From: Candidatus Cloacimonadota bacterium
Lineage (GTDB): Bacteria > Cloacimonadota > Cloacimonadia > Cloacimonadales > Cloacimonadaceae
NCBI GenBank assembly: GCA_029781115.1
Contig: JAKOXG010000009.1
Location: 99,484-163,483, forward strand
Direction of reading: 5' to 3'
DNA length: 64,000 nt
The position numbers and the translations under genes are program-made. Shown piece by piece: positions 45,056 through 54,012 of this stretch. The number at the start of each line of letters is the position of its first letter. Position 1 is the first letter of the stretch. The notes beneath the pieces are model-generated. The model was not told where the DNA came from, did not search any database, and worked only from the letters and a program-made list of their open reading frames with translations.

Positions 45056-47157
45056 TGTTCCACTCCTTGTGCCGGACTTTCTGCAAGCTCTTTCAAAGCT
45101 TTCTTGCGTTTGCTTTTCACGATCAATCCCATGGTCAAAACCGAGATAATGGGACACACAGAAGCCATTGATATGATGCCAAAGCCTTCCACCACGCCCA
45201 CTTGCGAGCCTATCCCCAATCCCATTGACAAGACCAGAGGCACGGTAATGGGGCCGGTGGTCACGCCGGCACTATCCCAGCCTATATTGACGAAATCCTC
45301 GTCTGAAAGCTTGGTGATCACCATCAAAAGCAAATAGGGCACCAACAGCATCCAGAACAGAGGCAAATCCCAGATGATCTTCGCCATACCGGCACTCAAG
45401 CCCACGCCCACTCCGATGGCCACCGTCTGGATCAGCAGGCTCTTTTTGAAGGTGCCCACGGTGAGCTCTTCCACCGTGATGCCCAGAGCGTTGAGGGCAG
45501 GCTCGGCCAACGTGGCTCCATAACCCATGATAAAGGCAAAGAGCAGCACCACCACAAAGCCCCAAACGGGGTTTCCTTTGCTGCCAAACAGAGGCCCGCG
45601 CATGGGAATGTGGGAATAGTAGCCGCTCTGCTTGTTGTAGTTCTCGGGATGATAGCTTACCGCTTCATAGCGCTTGTCATTGTGAAAATAAAAGAACTTC
45701 TGCTGCTTTCCTGAGGCCTGCACAGCGCTATTCACCTGCGTTTCATCAAAATCGGGAATCTCCACTCTTTCACTTTCAATGGGAATAGCACTGAAAGATG
45801 CGGGCAGGTTGTTGCCGACTTGATCCCCTATGTTGGAGAGCCCCAGCTCGATTCCACCGCTGAAGATCGCCATGCCAAACACGGCAAAACACAAGCCCAG
45901 GATGATCTCATCCTTGCGGGGCAGTCGCTCCCGAAGCAGAAAGATAAACACCAATATCAGGAAGGCACTTAGAGGGATGATCGCCCGGCTGGCGTTGGCA
46001 AATTGACGCCCAAAGAAGGCTAAGAAACCCTCATCCGAGGCATCCGCACTATTGGCTATGCTTTGCCGTATCTCAGGTGTGAGAAAGACAGATACCATCT
46101 CATAGTTCTTGTTTTTCCACATCCATTTCTCATACTCATGCTGCGAACCAAAGACCTTCTTCACCTGTTGGGGATTGCCGTTCAATTCCTGCAAATAGCT
46201 CTGCAAGCGCTCTTTATCTCCATCAAACATGCAGAGCCAGGTGGCCGGCTTGGTGTTTTTGAGCGCATAGCCCTTCATCTGGTCTTCGTTTTCAAAGAGA
46301 TAGCTGCACTGAGCAGATGCTTTACTGCTGAAGAACTCCGTTTCCGGCATGGGTGCGGGCACTCTTCCCTGAATCATGGCAGCCGTCAAAAGCACCGCTA
46401 TCGCAGGGAAGATGGACGCCAGGGTGACCACGCCAAAGCCTCCGCCATCGTCCTGTCCCCTCTTTTTGGATACCCTGCTGATGCCTATTCCCAAAGCGAG
46501 GATCAGGGGCACAGTCACCGGCCCGGTAGTCACGCCTCCGCAGTCCCAAGCGATGCCCAACATATGCTTTAGATTGGGATTGGTCACGGCGTAAGCGCTG
46601 ATGGCCAACAAGAGGCCTATCGAGATGTAAATGAAGGGTTTGAGGCTCCAGCCATAGAGAAAGCGCAACATTCCCACCATCACAGCCATGCCCACTCCGG
46701 CTCCTACTGCCCAGATCAGATAATCCGCATATTTATTGAGCATCAAAAAAAGTAGCGGCGAACTCCAAGGCCTCACGCTTACGCCGGCGCTGCGCAAAAC
46801 ACCGATGGCCGGCTCGGCAAAGGTGGCTCCCAAACCCAGGATAAAACCGATGATCATAATGGCGTAAACCTTCATCTTGAGCGGCAATCGCAAGCCCAAG
46901 GTCTCGCCCAGAGGCATCAGCCCCAACATCAGACCTTCCATAAAAAAAGTGAGGCCGATGAGCACCAATGCCAATCCTGCAGAGACAACCCCCGCATTTG
47001 CCAATGGAATACCCAAGACCAAGGTCTGAAACAAAATGAGATAGATAATAATCAAGGCAACGGCTTTAATCTGCTCGATCAGCCGCTTCTTGGCATAGCG
47101 TGAAACAAGCTTGAAAGCTTCTCTGTTGCCAACTTTGTACTTAGTTTTGGCCTTCAT
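45052..47157 (-). CDS. Duplicated DUF1538 polytopic membrane protein (putative transporter)
   Basis: 701 residues from ATG 47157, chosen because AAGAAGG lies nine bases upstream; ATGs at 47163 and 47175 are in frame. Two homologous halves each hold DUF1538 motifs: GLMPLGETLGLRLP and LGATFAEPAIGVL with WDCGGVTTGPVTVPLILALG in the first, and GYGATLAEPALNALG with WDSAGVTTGPITVPLVLSMG in the second. Between them is a hydrophilic, probably extracytoplasmic insert (about 285-410). About twelve or more helices. The inverted-repeat-like membrane fold suggests a transporter; the substrate is unknown. Coupled by ATGA with the P-II-like gene. Confidence 0.87.
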   Translation of the reverse strand: MKAKTKYKVGNREAFKLVSRYAKKRLIEQIKAVALIIIYLILFQTLVLGIPLANAGVVSAGLALVLIGLTFFMEGLMLGLMPLGETLGLRLPLKMKVYAIMIIGFILGLGATFAEPAIGVLRSAGVSVRPWSSPLLFLMLNKYADYLIWAVGAGVGMAVMVGMLRFLYGWSLKPFIYISIGLLLAISAYAVTNPNLKHMLGIAWDCGGVTTGPVTVPLILALGIGISRVSKKRGQDDGGGFGVVTLASIFPAIAVLLTAAMIQGRVPAPMPETEFFSSKASAQCSYLFENEDQMKGYALKNTKPATWLCMFDGDKERLQSYLQELNGNPQQVKKVFGSQHEYEKWMWKNKNYEMVSVFLTPEIRQSIANSADASDEGFLAFFGRQFANASRAIIPLSAFLILVFIFLLRERLPRKDEIILGLCFAVFGMAIFSGGIELGLSNIGDQVGNNLPASFSAIPIESERVEIPDFDETQVNSAVQASGKQQKFFYFHNDKRYEAVSYHPENYNKQSGYYSHIPMRGPLFGSKGNPVWGFVVVLLFAFIMGYGATLAEPALNALGITVEELTVGTFKKSLLIQTVAIGVGVGLSAGMAKIIWDLPLFWMLLVPYLLLMVITKLSDEDFVNIGWDSAGVTTGPITVPLVLSMGLGIGSQVGVVEGFGIISMASVCPIISVLTMGLIVKSKRKKALKELAESPAQGVEQ

Positions 47158-47196
47158 GTGCATTACCTTCTTCATGCAATATTTTCTGACTGGAAC

Positions 47197-47225
47197 ATGG
47201 TAAACCGGCTGCGTTTTTCTGTCAA
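47197..47225 (-). promoter_or_regulatory. Promoter of the DUF1538-P-II operon
   Basis: Minus strand: TTGACA (47225-47220), 17-base spacer, TACCAT (47202-47197) followed by G. It lies 40 bases before the chosen start. Confidence 0.6.
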
Positions 47226-47252
47226 GGGCTGTGATTGGGGAAAATGCAAGGC

Positions 47253-47375
47253 TCAAAGTTCAATTTGAGCGGGTGGAAGTTCTGCAACTCCTTCATTGAA
47301 GAGGACATAGCGTGCAAGCTGCTGAAATTCGTCCTTTTTATCTTCGGAAATCAGAGCCAGATACCTGCTAAAAAG
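47253..47375 (-). pseudogene. Decayed 3' end of an unidentified reading frame (in repeat C)
   Basis: Open for 40 codons between stops on the minus strand. The translation, RYLALISEDKKDEFQQLARY then VLFNEGVAELPPAQIEL, is protein-like in composition and aligns with the frame in repeat B. No start codon. Possible parent families: none recognised. Confidence 0.5.
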
Positions 47376-47750
47376 TTAGGAACTTATCTCCTATTAAAAT
47401 AGTGGGAGTTGATCTTATAGGTTCGGGAGCCGAAAAAGCCGGGCTAAAATCAATATTTGACCCCATTCCACAATATGGTAACAAATAACCGCTGTTACAG
47501 ACCCTCCTCAAAGCCTTTATTCATGCCGCCTCCCCACCCCGCCCCTGCTGCTCTCCTGCTCCTCGACTAAGTAAGCAGTAAGAAAGTAGTAGGTTAGGAG
47601 CAGGGGCCAAGTAGAGGCAAAAGGGGTGTCACGAGGGAGGTCAAGCAGGGTCAAAAGTCAATATTTGCGCACACGGTTGTTTGCCGCAAACAAAATAAGA
47701 GCTATAATGAGTGTATATTTCAGGGGGAAATGAGGGAGAAAACCGTTTTC
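47253..47750 (+). repeat. Interspersed intergenic repeat, copy C (long form)
   Basis: About 498 bases, matching copy B throughout. Blocks: decayed reading frame (47253-47375, minus), palindrome arms CTCCTATTA (47388-47396) and TAGTGGGAG (47400-47408) around AAA, CTGTTACAGACCCTCCTC (47492-47509), GC-rich hairpin GCCCCTGCT (47541-47549) with AGCAGGGGC (47599-47607), AAAGTCAATATTTGCGC (47654-47670) and ATGAGTGTATATTTCAG (47707). It occupies most of the 762-base gap before the third surface gene; 47751-47919 holds a promoter candidate at 47861 (TTGACA, then AAAAAT-G at 15 bases) and AGGATAT before the ATG. Confidence 0.88.
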
Positions 47751-47919
47751 ATTGTTGCTGAGATTGTGCTATCTTTCTCAGATGTTTGTCCCACGCTTTC
47801 AGTGCGGCTCAACCAAGCTAAGCCGCTGCAAAAGAACCTGAGCCAAATGCAACATATAGCTTGACAAGAGAGGTGAACTTTAAAAATGTTGTTGCAGATC
47901 ACAATCTGAGGATATCCAC

Positions 47920-50900
47920 ATGAGAAGAATACCCGTCATTTTGGCCTTGATACTCTATAGTGCCCTGGGCGCCATGACTGTCGAAGTGGGCTCTATTCGC
48001 GGCTTTCTGTATGGTATTGAGCCAAATTGCGGCTACGATAACTGGGTTTCTCATCTGGTGGAAGGCACACCGGTGGCAAACAATCATTATGCCCCTTGGG
48101 ACATCCAAACCCAAGGCTTTGGCGCCTATCGTTATCCCAACGATGATGACCTTTTGCAGTGGGGCGAGCTCATGCAAGCATGGCTGGCTCTTGAGTTTAC
48201 TGCGGTAGATTCCTTGATCGTGCAATATGAGCTGCCCTATGAGCTGATCCACTTTCAAGATACCGATGCAAATAGAGAATACTACATGCTCAGAGAGCTG
48301 CTGAACGATGATGTGGACTACAATGACAGCAACCAAGCAGCCATCATCGAAGAAGGTAGCTTTGATTATGGCTGGGGCTTATACATCTACAATCCCAAGG
48401 CATCGCGGCAGATGATGATTTCCGCACCGCATCCCTGTGACGACTATCCCTCGCCCATCATCGCTCTGGAAGCCATGCTCATGTGGGATGCGAGGTTCCT
48501 CTTCATCTCGGGTGCGGGGCGCGAAGTGCTGATGACCGGCAACAACAACAACACTTCGCTCAGTGATCCATCCAGGCACGCAAATCACGTGTTTAACGTG
48601 GCATATCAGCTTGCTTGCCAGCAGCTTAGAGACCTTACGGGCAAGATTGAATTTAGCGTTCAGATGCACAGCTTTGACTGGCAGACACACCCCACGCTCA
48701 AGCCGGTGGTGGTGTCTGCAGGCAGTGGTCGCAATCGCCCTTCGCTGCCCATCGTGGATGAAAGTCACCACAAGAAAGACCTCTTCCATCGCACTCCTTG
48801 GGAGGTGATTGCCGCAAACGCATTCGGCACGCATCCCGCCATCTCTATCGAAGATTACTACGTGGTCTATTCGCAAAACCCTGTAGAATGCGAAGCTTCC
48901 GGTCATCCGGCTGTAATCTCCACTTCCTCCGAGCTGCCCGGCTCTCCCAACAATCAACAGATGCTATTTACCGAGCAGCCAAACATCTACGATAGCTACT
49001 CCCCCTTCTTTCACATAGAAATGGCGGAGCTGCCCATCTTTCTGCCGCAGGATGATCTCAGCTGGCGCCAGTTTTATGGCTGGGATGAGGCGGAGCAGCG
49101 CTGGATCATGGCTGAGCGATGGACTCGCTTTATCCAGTGTTACACGCCCTGGCTGACCGCCATGGACACCATCTTGGATGATCTGATCCTGATGGACGAC
49201 AACACTGCTCCTTCAGACCCGGACAACTTCTGCATCACCTCTCTTTCTCAACAGCTGTTTACCCTCGGATGGGATAGAAGTTACGATTATGATTTTGATA
49301 GCTATGAGATCATCATCAATTACATCAGCGAAGGGCAAGAGGTGGAACTCATTGTAGATAGGGAGCTTATCAGCGCCCTCGCACGGCAGAGCAAAAGCGA
49401 AATCACGCTATCTTTTACCGGTCTTGGCAACCCCATGCGCCTCAGATTGAAAGCCCGCGACAAACACGGCCGCTACAGCGCTGAGACCGAAGATATCATC
49501 CTCTATCGTCCCGATCCGCAACTGGGAAGCTTTCAAAACGTGAGCATCAGCCCCGGAGATGGCAATATTGCGCTGAGTTTTCAAGCTCAATTTCAAAATC
49601 AAGTTCAATACCAAATCAAAAGGAGCGTAAACGGCGGCGCCTACGAGCCCTTCGCCACGCTTCCCATTGCTGCCTCAGGCTCTTATCGATACCAAGACGA
49701 CGCTGTGGATGCCACGAATGTCTATCGCTACCGCATCGGCGTGATTATGGCCGGTGATGCGCAATTCTGGCATTATCTAACGCTTGCAGCGCAGCCACTC
49801 AGACCCATCAACATCCATCTGAACAACGCCCAAGGCACCTTGAGCGATCAGTTCGTTATCGGGTACAACCACTTTGCCCAGGATGGGTTAGACCCTCTGG
49901 ATATAGAAAAAGTGCCGCCGCCGGAGCTGCATACATATGTGTGGCTGGCGTCCGAGACCTCAGATCCGGAAATATACTTGAGCAGAGACCTGAAAGCCCC
50001 TTATGATCCGGCTAACCGATACAAGACCTGGTCTCTGAATGCAAGGGTTTCGGCTTTGAATAGCGACCTCATCCTCAGCAGCGATATCGTGGACAGTGGG
50101 ATTGCGGGAGATTTACTGCTCTGGGACGAGGAAGCGGACAAGTGGCACGACCTGCGCAGGTCTGATTACAACTGGAACAACGGCAGATCGCACGCCCGCA
50201 ACTTCACACTCTACTGGGGCTTTCATGAGCCTGAAATCCGCTTTTATGACCTGCCCAGGCAGGTTGCAGAAGCTGGCTCTGAGATCGAACTTACCTGGAA
50301 GGTGGTCAACGCTGCTCGTCTCGATCATCTTGAGCTGTGGATGTATGATCGTAGCGACAGCCTGCTCATCAATCCTTCCATCTCACCCTGGGAAGTAAGC
50401 TACACCTGGCAATCGCCCGAGACGGCTTTTTGTGGCTATCGGCTGATGATCAAAGCATGGGATGCAGGTGGCAGAATGATGCGCTATCTGAGCCCTTACG
50501 TCTATGATCTGGTGCCTCTGATCGTGCAGATCGAGATCCCCAATGGCTTCAGCGCATTCAGCATCCCCGCGGAAGCTTGGAATGCTCATGTAAGCACAGA
50601 CTTTGCGCTCGGCACCCGTGCCTGGAAAACCTCACCAAACCAGGGTTGGATCATGACCTACGAGCTGCAACCATTTGAGGCTTATGTGCTGGATAGCCCG
50701 GAACCCGCCTCTATAAGCTACCTCGGCAACACACGCATCCAAACCTTTTACAAAGAGTTGCACCAGGGATGGAACCTCGTCCCCAATGCCCATTTCCATC
50801 GCTATGACCTCAGCCAGATGCGCTTTATCATTGATGACGAGTATTACAGCTACATTGAGCTGGCAAATATGCAACTGGTCTCGCACAGGCCCTACTCCAT

Positions 50901-51753
50901 CACCTCGCGCGGCTGGGAACACGTGGAGGAACTCCAGCCCAATGCAGCCCTGCTCTTCCAATACTTTGGCAGTGCGCCCTGTGCCCTTGAGCTCAATCCG
51001 GACATTCTTCCCGCAGAACAAGCTCCGCCACCCAAGCCTTGGGAGCTCACGCTCAGCGTCTATAGCGGCGAAAGGGGTAGAGATAGCATCCAATTGGGTT
51101 CAGCCAGACAGGGTGCGGATGATGTTGTCACACACCTGGATGGAGCAAAACCTCATAGATTCAACAATCAAGGCCTCCAGATCTATATCTCCGGCCCCAA
51201 CAATGAGGCTTTGCACAGCAAATACAAGAGCCGTTATCCGGCCGGCATTCAATCCTCTAAAACATGGAACTATGGCATCGTCAAAACCCTGAACTTCCCC
51301 CTCACAATCGAGGCTGATTGCAGCAAAATGCCAGATGACTTCCAAGTCCAGATCGTCGTCTCAGGGCAAAGCTACACTCTGGTTCACGGTCAGCCCCTGC
51401 AGATCGAGCTTTCCCCGGGCACCTTCTTTGGCACCATCACGGTTACCGGAACCGGCACCGCAAGCCACACCGAAGAGTATCAGCACCTGGATTTGAAGCT
51501 CTATCCCAACCCCTTCCGCGATGCCCTCACCGTCAGTTGGGATAATGTCAAGAGCGCAAAGAAACCCAAGGCTGCCGTCTACAACATCAAAGGCCAAAAG
51601 GTGCGCAGCCTGAATATCAGCGAATCGGCAGGAAGGTTCACCGCCACCTGGGATGGACGTGATCACAAGCAACGCCCAACCGCACGTGGAGTGTATCTGA
51701 TCAAGGTGGAAAGCGCTGGCAGGCGGATGACCAAGAAGGTGATCAAGTATTAA
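47920..51753 (+). CDS. Giant secreted surface protein with T9SS-type sorting domain, paralogue 1
   Basis: 1277 residues. Signal peptide (about 1-18). A conserved N-terminal domain (about 20-420) of unknown family has VGSIRGFLYGIEPNCGYDNW, an ISAPHPCDDYPSPIIALEAM loop, LFISGAGREV and LSDPSRHANHVFNVAYQLA. It vaguely recalls N-formylglutamate amidohydrolase-type loops, but I do not claim that. Then Fn3-like beta domains (about 430-850), a long C-terminal beta region, and the sorting domain (YPNPFRDALTVSW, YNIKGQKVRSL, WDGRDHKQRPTARGVYLIK, ending KKVIKY). AGGATAT precedes the ATG. Closely related to the gene at 57410-61255, which lies in the opposite orientation. Confidence 0.85.
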   Translation: MRRIPVILALILYSALGAMTVEVGSIRGFLYGIEPNCGYDNWVSHLVEGTPVANNHYAPWDIQTQGFGAYRYPNDDDLLQWGELMQAWLALEFTAVDSLIVQYELPYELIHFQDTDANREYYMLRELLNDDVDYNDSNQAAIIEEGSFDYGWGLYIYNPKASRQMMISAPHPCDDYPSPIIALEAMLMWDARFLFISGAGREVLMTGNNNNTSLSDPSRHANHVFNVAYQLACQQLRDLTGKIEFSVQMHSFDWQTHPTLKPVVVSAGSGRNRPSLPIVDESHHKKDLFHRTPWEVIAANAFGTHPAISIEDYYVVYSQNPVECEASGHPAVISTSSELPGSPNNQQMLFTEQPNIYDSYSPFFHIEMAELPIFLPQDDLSWRQFYGWDEAEQRWIMAERWTRFIQCYTPWLTAMDTILDDLILMDDNTAPSDPDNFCITSLSQQLFTLGWDRSYDYDFDSYEIIINYISEGQEVELIVDRELISALARQSKSEITLSFTGLGNPMRLRLKARDKHGRYSAETEDIILYRPDPQLGSFQNVSISPGDGNIALSFQAQFQNQVQYQIKRSVNGGAYEPFATLPIAASGSYRYQDDAVDATNVYRYRIGVIMAGDAQFWHYLTLAAQPLRPINIHLNNAQGTLSDQFVIGYNHFAQDGLDPLDIEKVPPPELHTYVWLASETSDPEIYLSRDLKAPYDPANRYKTWSLNARVSALNSDLILSSDIVDSGIAGDLLLWDEEADKWHDLRRSDYNWNNGRSHARNFTLYWGFHEPEIRFYDLPRQVAEAGSEIELTWKVVNAARLDHLELWMYDRSDSLLINPSISPWEVSYTWQSPETAFCGYRLMIKAWDAGGRMMRYLSPYVYDLVPLIVQIEIPNGFSAFSIPAEAWNAHVSTDFALGTRAWKTSPNQGWIMTYELQPFEAYVLDSPEPASISYLGNTRIQTFYKELHQGWNLVPNAHFHRYDLSQMRFIIDDEYYSYIELANMQLVSHRPYSITSRGWEHVEELQPNAALLFQYFGSAPCALELNPDILPAEQAPPPKPWELTLSVYSGERGRDSIQLGSARQGADDVVTHLDGAKPHRFNNQGLQIYISGPNNEALHSKYKSRYPAGIQSSKTWNYGIVKTLNFPLTIEADCSKMPDDFQVQIVVSGQSYTLVHGQPLQIELSPGTFFGTITVTGTGTASHTEEYQHLDLKLYPNPFRDALTVSWDNVKSAKKPKAAVYNIKGQKVRSLNISESAGRFTATWDGRDHKQRPTARGVYLIKVESAGRRMTKKVIKY

Positions 51754-51800
51754 GATCCGATAAAACCAAGCTCTGCGCCTTCATCTTGCCCAAATTGAGG

Positions 51801-51828
51801 TTGACAAAAAAGAGCCTTGCAATATTCT
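51801..51828 (+). promoter_or_regulatory. Candidate promoter of the DUF47-pit operon
   Basis: TTGACA (51801-51806), 16-base spacer, TATTCT (51823-51828). About 44 bases before ATG 51873, which has GGAG upstream. Confidence 0.5.
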
Positions 51829-51872
51829 TTGCATTCACTGTAAGATTATAGCTACAAAATGGAGATAAAAAC

Positions 51873-52514
51873 ATGGCACTGCTAAAAACCACACGCTTTG
51901 TGGGAGCCCAAATAGACAACTTCCTGGATCTCGTGAGCAATTCCGCCACGCTCTTTCAGCTGGGCATGGAAGACTATCTCTCGGACCGCATCTCACAGTT
52001 TGAGGAGCGGCTCAACCAGATCAGGGAAGTGGAGAACAAAGCGGATGACTTGCGCATCACCGCCGAGCGGTATCTCTATGAGCACACACTCATTCCTGAG
52101 AACCGCGGCGACGTGCTCGCCATCCTGGAAAACACCGACGAGGTGGTGGATAACATCAAGGATTCACTGATGAACTTCTCCATCGAAATGCCCGCTATCC
52201 CTGCCGAACTGCATGATCTCTGGATGCAGACCACCAAGGCCTCTGTGGCCGCCGTGGAGCAATTGGTGATGGCGGTGCGCTCCTTCTTTAGAGACATCGC
52301 CGCCGTAAACAACTACATCCACAAGGTTTACTTCTTTGAGCGCGAGGCAGACCAGTTAGGAGAAAAGCTGCGCCGGCTCATCTTCGCTATGGATGACGAC
52401 CTTTCCCACAAGATCCAACTGCGCTACTTTGCCCTCCACATCGAGAGAATCAGCGATTACGCCCAAAACGTCTGTGACCGCCTGGCCATCTACACCATCA
52501 AAAGACAGCTCTAA
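51873..52514 (+). CDS. PhoU-like DUF47 protein, Pit accessory
   Basis: 213 residues, all-helical. DUF47/TIGR00153 family: the ATLFQLGMEDYL, IREVENKADDLRITAERYLYEHTLIPENRGDV, LENTDEVVDNIKDSLMNF and FEREADQLGEKLRRLIF segments carry the paired acidic metal-binding motifs (ExxxD) of PhoU relatives. Such proteins lie beside low-affinity Pit transporters and are thought to modulate phosphate uptake. Its stop abuts the pit start, so they are one transcript. Confidence 0.94.
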   Translation: MALLKTTRFVGAQIDNFLDLVSNSATLFQLGMEDYLSDRISQFEERLNQIREVENKADDLRITAERYLYEHTLIPENRGDVLAILENTDEVVDNIKDSLMNFSIEMPAIPAELHDLWMQTTKASVAAVEQLVMAVRSFFRDIAAVNNYIHKVYFFEREADQLGEKLRRLIFAMDDDLSHKIQLRYFALHIERISDYAQNVCDRLAIYTIKRQL

Positions 52515-54011
52515 ATGATATTCTTCTACTTGCTTAGCGGACTGTTTTTAGGCTGGAGCCTGGGAGCCAACGCCACCGGCAACGTCTTTGGTGCCGCCAT
52601 TGCCACCAGGATGATTCGCTTCAGGACTGCTGCGCTCATCGTGAGCATCTTCATCTTTTTGGGAGCAGTCTTGGAAGGAAGCGGCCCCGTGGGCACCCTG
52701 GGACGCCTGGGTAGCGTGGATGCGCTGGGAGGTGCTTTCACCGTAGCCTTGGCTGCTGCTCTATCCATCTATGTGATCGTGAGGATGGGCATTCCCGTCT
52801 CCACATCGCAAACCGTGGTGGGCGCCATCATAGGCTGGAACTTCTTTACCGGCAAAGTGATGGACTATCAAAGCCTCATCACCGTCTTTGGCTCTTGGAT
52901 CTTCGCTTTCATTCTGGCTGCCCTCATCGCATTTGTGCTCTTCTTTATCTTCCGATCCATGCTCAACCGCAGCAAAATACACCTCCTTGAGCAGGACTTT
53001 CTCACACGTAATGCGCTGGTGATCGTGGGCGCATTTGCGGCTTTCTCCTTGGGAGCAAACAACATAGCCAATGTGGTTGGTGTATTTGTTCCCGTCACAC
53101 CCTTCAAACCTTTGAATGTCGGCGGACTCTTCATCCTGGAACCCGTCACCCAGCTCTATATCATCGGTGCAATCTCCGTGGTAGTAGGCGTTTACACCTA
53201 CAGTCACAGGCTGGTCTACACCGTGGGCAAAGACATCTTTCAGCTCTCCCCCATCACCGCCCTGGCTGTGCTTTTGGCTCAAGCCATCGTGCTATTCCTC
53301 TTTGCTTCCAGAGGCTTACACAACTTTTTATTAGCCCGTGGTCTGCCCACCTTCCCCTTGGTAAGCATTTCCTTCACGCACCTGACCGTAGGAGCGGTGA
53401 TGGGAATTGCCCTCGCAAAAGGCGGCAAAAACGTGAACTATCACGTCTTGGGGCGCATCTCCATCTCCTGGATAGCTGCTCCGGTCATGGCCTGCCTCCT
53501 GTCTTTCGTGCTGCTCTTTGTGATGCAGAATGTGTTTGAACTGAAGGTGCACGAAGGACTCAAATACGTATTCAACCGCCGCACCCTGGCGGAAATAGAT
53601 CGTAACGGCTACGACATCAATGCCTTGGCCACCGTCAACGGCCGCACCTTCGACCGGGAACAGATCATCTTCAACGAGCTGAGTTCCCAGGGAAGTTACG
53701 AGCGAGATGAGCTGATCGACATCATCCGCATCACCCAAGTCTATCCCATGGAAGTGGATACGAAGCTGCTCACCGCCAAGGGCTTGCACAAGAGCTTCTC
53801 AAGAGACCAGTGGAAGTGTCTGCAAGACCTTGAAGAAAGGAAGTTCAGACACAAATGGCAGCTCAAAGCCACCCTGATCCAAAACGAGGCTTGGCACCTA
53901 TATGAAAGCCCGGCCAACGAGCAGCAAAAGAACCACAACCGTGGGATCCAAAGCAAGCTTGAGCTGCTCTACCGCAGTTTTTACAAACCCAAAGAAAAGG
54001 AACATAGATAA
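52515..54011 (+). CDS. Inorganic phosphate transporter, Pit family
   Basis: 498 residues. Hallmark duplicated motifs: W-S-L-G-A-N-A-T-G-N-V-F-G (about 14-26) and S-L-G-A-N-N-I-A-N-V-V-G (about 177-188), plus RMGIPVSTSQTVVGAIIGWN. About ten helices, then a hydrophilic C-terminal part (about 350-498) not typical of E. coli PitA and probably cytoplasmic. Sodium- or proton-coupled phosphate uptake at the inner membrane. Paired with the DUF47 protein upstream. The AEC transporter starts just beyond its stop. Confidence 0.93.
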   Translation: MIFFYLLSGLFLGWSLGANATGNVFGAAIATRMIRFRTAALIVSIFIFLGAVLEGSGPVGTLGRLGSVDALGGAFTVALAAALSIYVIVRMGIPVSTSQTVVGAIIGWNFFTGKVMDYQSLITVFGSWIFAFILAALIAFVLFFIFRSMLNRSKIHLLEQDFLTRNALVIVGAFAAFSLGANNIANVVGVFVPVTPFKPLNVGGLFILEPVTQLYIIGAISVVVGVYTYSHRLVYTVGKDIFQLSPITALAVLLAQAIVLFLFASRGLHNFLLARGLPTFPLVSISFTHLTVGAVMGIALAKGGKNVNYHVLGRISISWIAAPVMACLLSFVLLFVMQNVFELKVHEGLKYVFNRRTLAEIDRNGYDINALATVNGRTFDREQIIFNELSSQGSYERDELIDIIRITQVYPMEVDTKLLTAKGLHKSFSRDQWKCLQDLEERKFRHKWQLKATLIQNEAWHLYESPANEQQKNHNRGIQSKLELLYRSFYKPKEKEHR

Positions 54012-54012
54012 C

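Noticed and set aside
47920..49180. Assignment of the paralogue N-terminal domain to N-formylglutamate amidohydrolase
   Set aside because: The HPCDDYPSP loop is suggestive, but the remaining active-site pattern is not visible and one candidate His (MHSFDW) is not kept in the second paralogue.
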